DNA from: an uncultured Oscillospiraceae bacterium
Lineage (GTDB): Bacteria; Bacillota; Clostridia; Oscillospirales; Ruminococcaceae
Direction: 5' to 3'
DNA: 47,005 bases
Assembly: GCA_900556525.1 (NCBI GenBank)
Contig: USOZ01000001.1
Span: forward strand, 1-47,005
Position numbers and translations under genes: made by a program. The notes beneath the pieces were generated by a model. The model was not told the DNA's origin, made no database searches, and saw nothing but the letters and a program-made list of their open reading frames with translations. Below, one piece after another: positions 46,671 to 47,005 of the stretch; within the stretch, counting starts at the first letter, position 1; each line of letters opens with the position of its first letter.

Positions 46671-46711
46671 GTGCTGCACCGCCGCAAAATCGTTTGTTCT
46701 GTAACCTTATA

Positions 46712-46942
46712 TCAGCGGTGGTGAGTTTTCTTCGGAGTTGGAGCAGCACACTCAAACCCCATTTTAGCGAAATTCTCCTTCCACTTGCCGTAGATAGATG
46801 TTTCGCTCATAGGGGAGCTTTTGTCGATGTTCTCAAAGTCGATAGAGAACTCGCCGTTGATAGCGGTTACTCTCCAAGTGATACCGTCGCTCTTGTTCTT
46901 TACCAAGTCGCCGACCTTAAGGTTATCAAGCTGATTTGCCAT
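46712..46942 (-). CDS. Small soluble protein of the transfer operon
   Basis: From ATG 46942 (AGGAGG upstream) this has 76 residues: MANQLDNLKVGDLVKNKSDG, ITWRVTAINGEFSIDFENID, then a short tail ending PTPKKTHHR. The first half looks like a small beta barrel of the kind found in short nucleic-acid or cell-wall binding proteins. I do not recognise a family. It precedes the DUF3801-like gene on the same strand, with palindrome copy 6 in the gap. Confidence 0.72.
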   Translation of the reverse strand: MANQLDNLKVGDLVKNKSDGITWRVTAINGEFSIDFENIDKSSPMSETSIYGKWKENFAKMGFECAAPTPKKTHHR

Positions 46943-46956
46943 AATGGTTCCTCCTG

Positions 46957-47005
46957 TCAATGTTTGTCAATTAGTCTGCGAAGCTCGTCAAAAAAGGCTT
47001 TTTTT
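46957..47005 (-). CDS. C-terminal end of a gene cut by the window edge
   Basis: The minus strand reads KKAFFDELRRLIDKH then TGA at 46957-46959. Only 15 codons are inside the window. The next gene's AGGAGG starts within a few bases of the stop, as expected inside an operon. The product cannot be named. Confidence 0.5.
   Translation of the reverse strand, partial: KKAFFDELRRLIDKH

Noticed and set aside
1..47005. CRISPR arrays and insertion sequences
   Set aside because: I saw no regularly spaced repeats with unique spacers, no Cas genes and no transposase with terminal inverted repeats. The only regular repeats are the palindromes, the GGTCTT cluster and the hsdS core sites.

Overview
The window is most of an integrative and conjugative element (ICE) in a Gram-positive, probably gut-dwelling member of the Clostridia (Ruminococcus/Oscillospiraceae-like). 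The reasons are moderate GC content, strong AGGAGG ribosome binding sites, TTGACA/TATAAT promoters, and a gene set typical of Firmicutes ICEs: a Tn916-type integrase, PrgI, VirB4 and VirD4 proteins, a DUF3801-like protein, a giant methylase-helicase, a TnpV-like protein and topoisomerase III. The species cannot be named from this sequence. The left edge is the 3' part of a tRNA-Glu(UUC) gene, the likely integration site. The right end of the element lies outside the window.

Layout. 1-2890 is the recombination and control module: tRNA end, terminator, GGTCTT repeats, integrase, excisionase, a candidate structured RNA of about 400 nt with its own promoter and terminator, and an XRE repressor. 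2893-12280 is a type I restriction-modification island: hsdM, hsdS, a tyrosine recombinase, two extra hsdS half-cassettes, an FRG-domain gene and hsdR. Four copies of a short core repeat in alternating orientation bracket the hsdS C-terminal halves, so the specificity subunit looks switchable by DNA inversion. 12348-13900 holds an unrecognised gene, a second XRE regulator and a very short plus-strand transcription unit. 13926-17075 is the DNA-processing module: MobV-like relaxase, candidate oriT hairpins and a Toprim primase-like protein. 17152-18282 is a secreted nuclease on the opposite strand.

18342-28912 carries a 2925-residue ArdC-like/N6-methylase/helicase polypeptide, with a TnpV-like gene nested in another frame of its linker, followed by a tandem SpoVG protein, a small unknown protein and SSB. 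28929-32585 has a small coiled-coil protein, a large InlB/GLUG-repeat surface protein and a RelB/YoeB-type toxin-antitoxin pair. 32584-47005 is the transfer operon, transcribed leftward: an unknown gene end, a small protein, DUF3801-like, VirD4, pilin-like, VirB6-like, PrgI, VirB4, a cytosine-methylase-like protein, a CD1108-like protein, a small membrane protein, a DUF4315-like protein and TopB.

The genes suggest one mobile unit. Int and Xis excise it, the relaxase nicks it, VirD4 and the VirB-like channel export it, and SSB, TopB, the primase and the helicase process the DNA in the recipient. The ArdC/methylase protein may protect it from restriction on entry. The switchable type I system and toxin-antitoxin pair would stabilise it and defend the host. 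An 18-bp palindrome (GGTGCTATATGTAGCACC and variants) occurs six times across all modules, twice inside reading frames, and is the most unexpected signal in the window.
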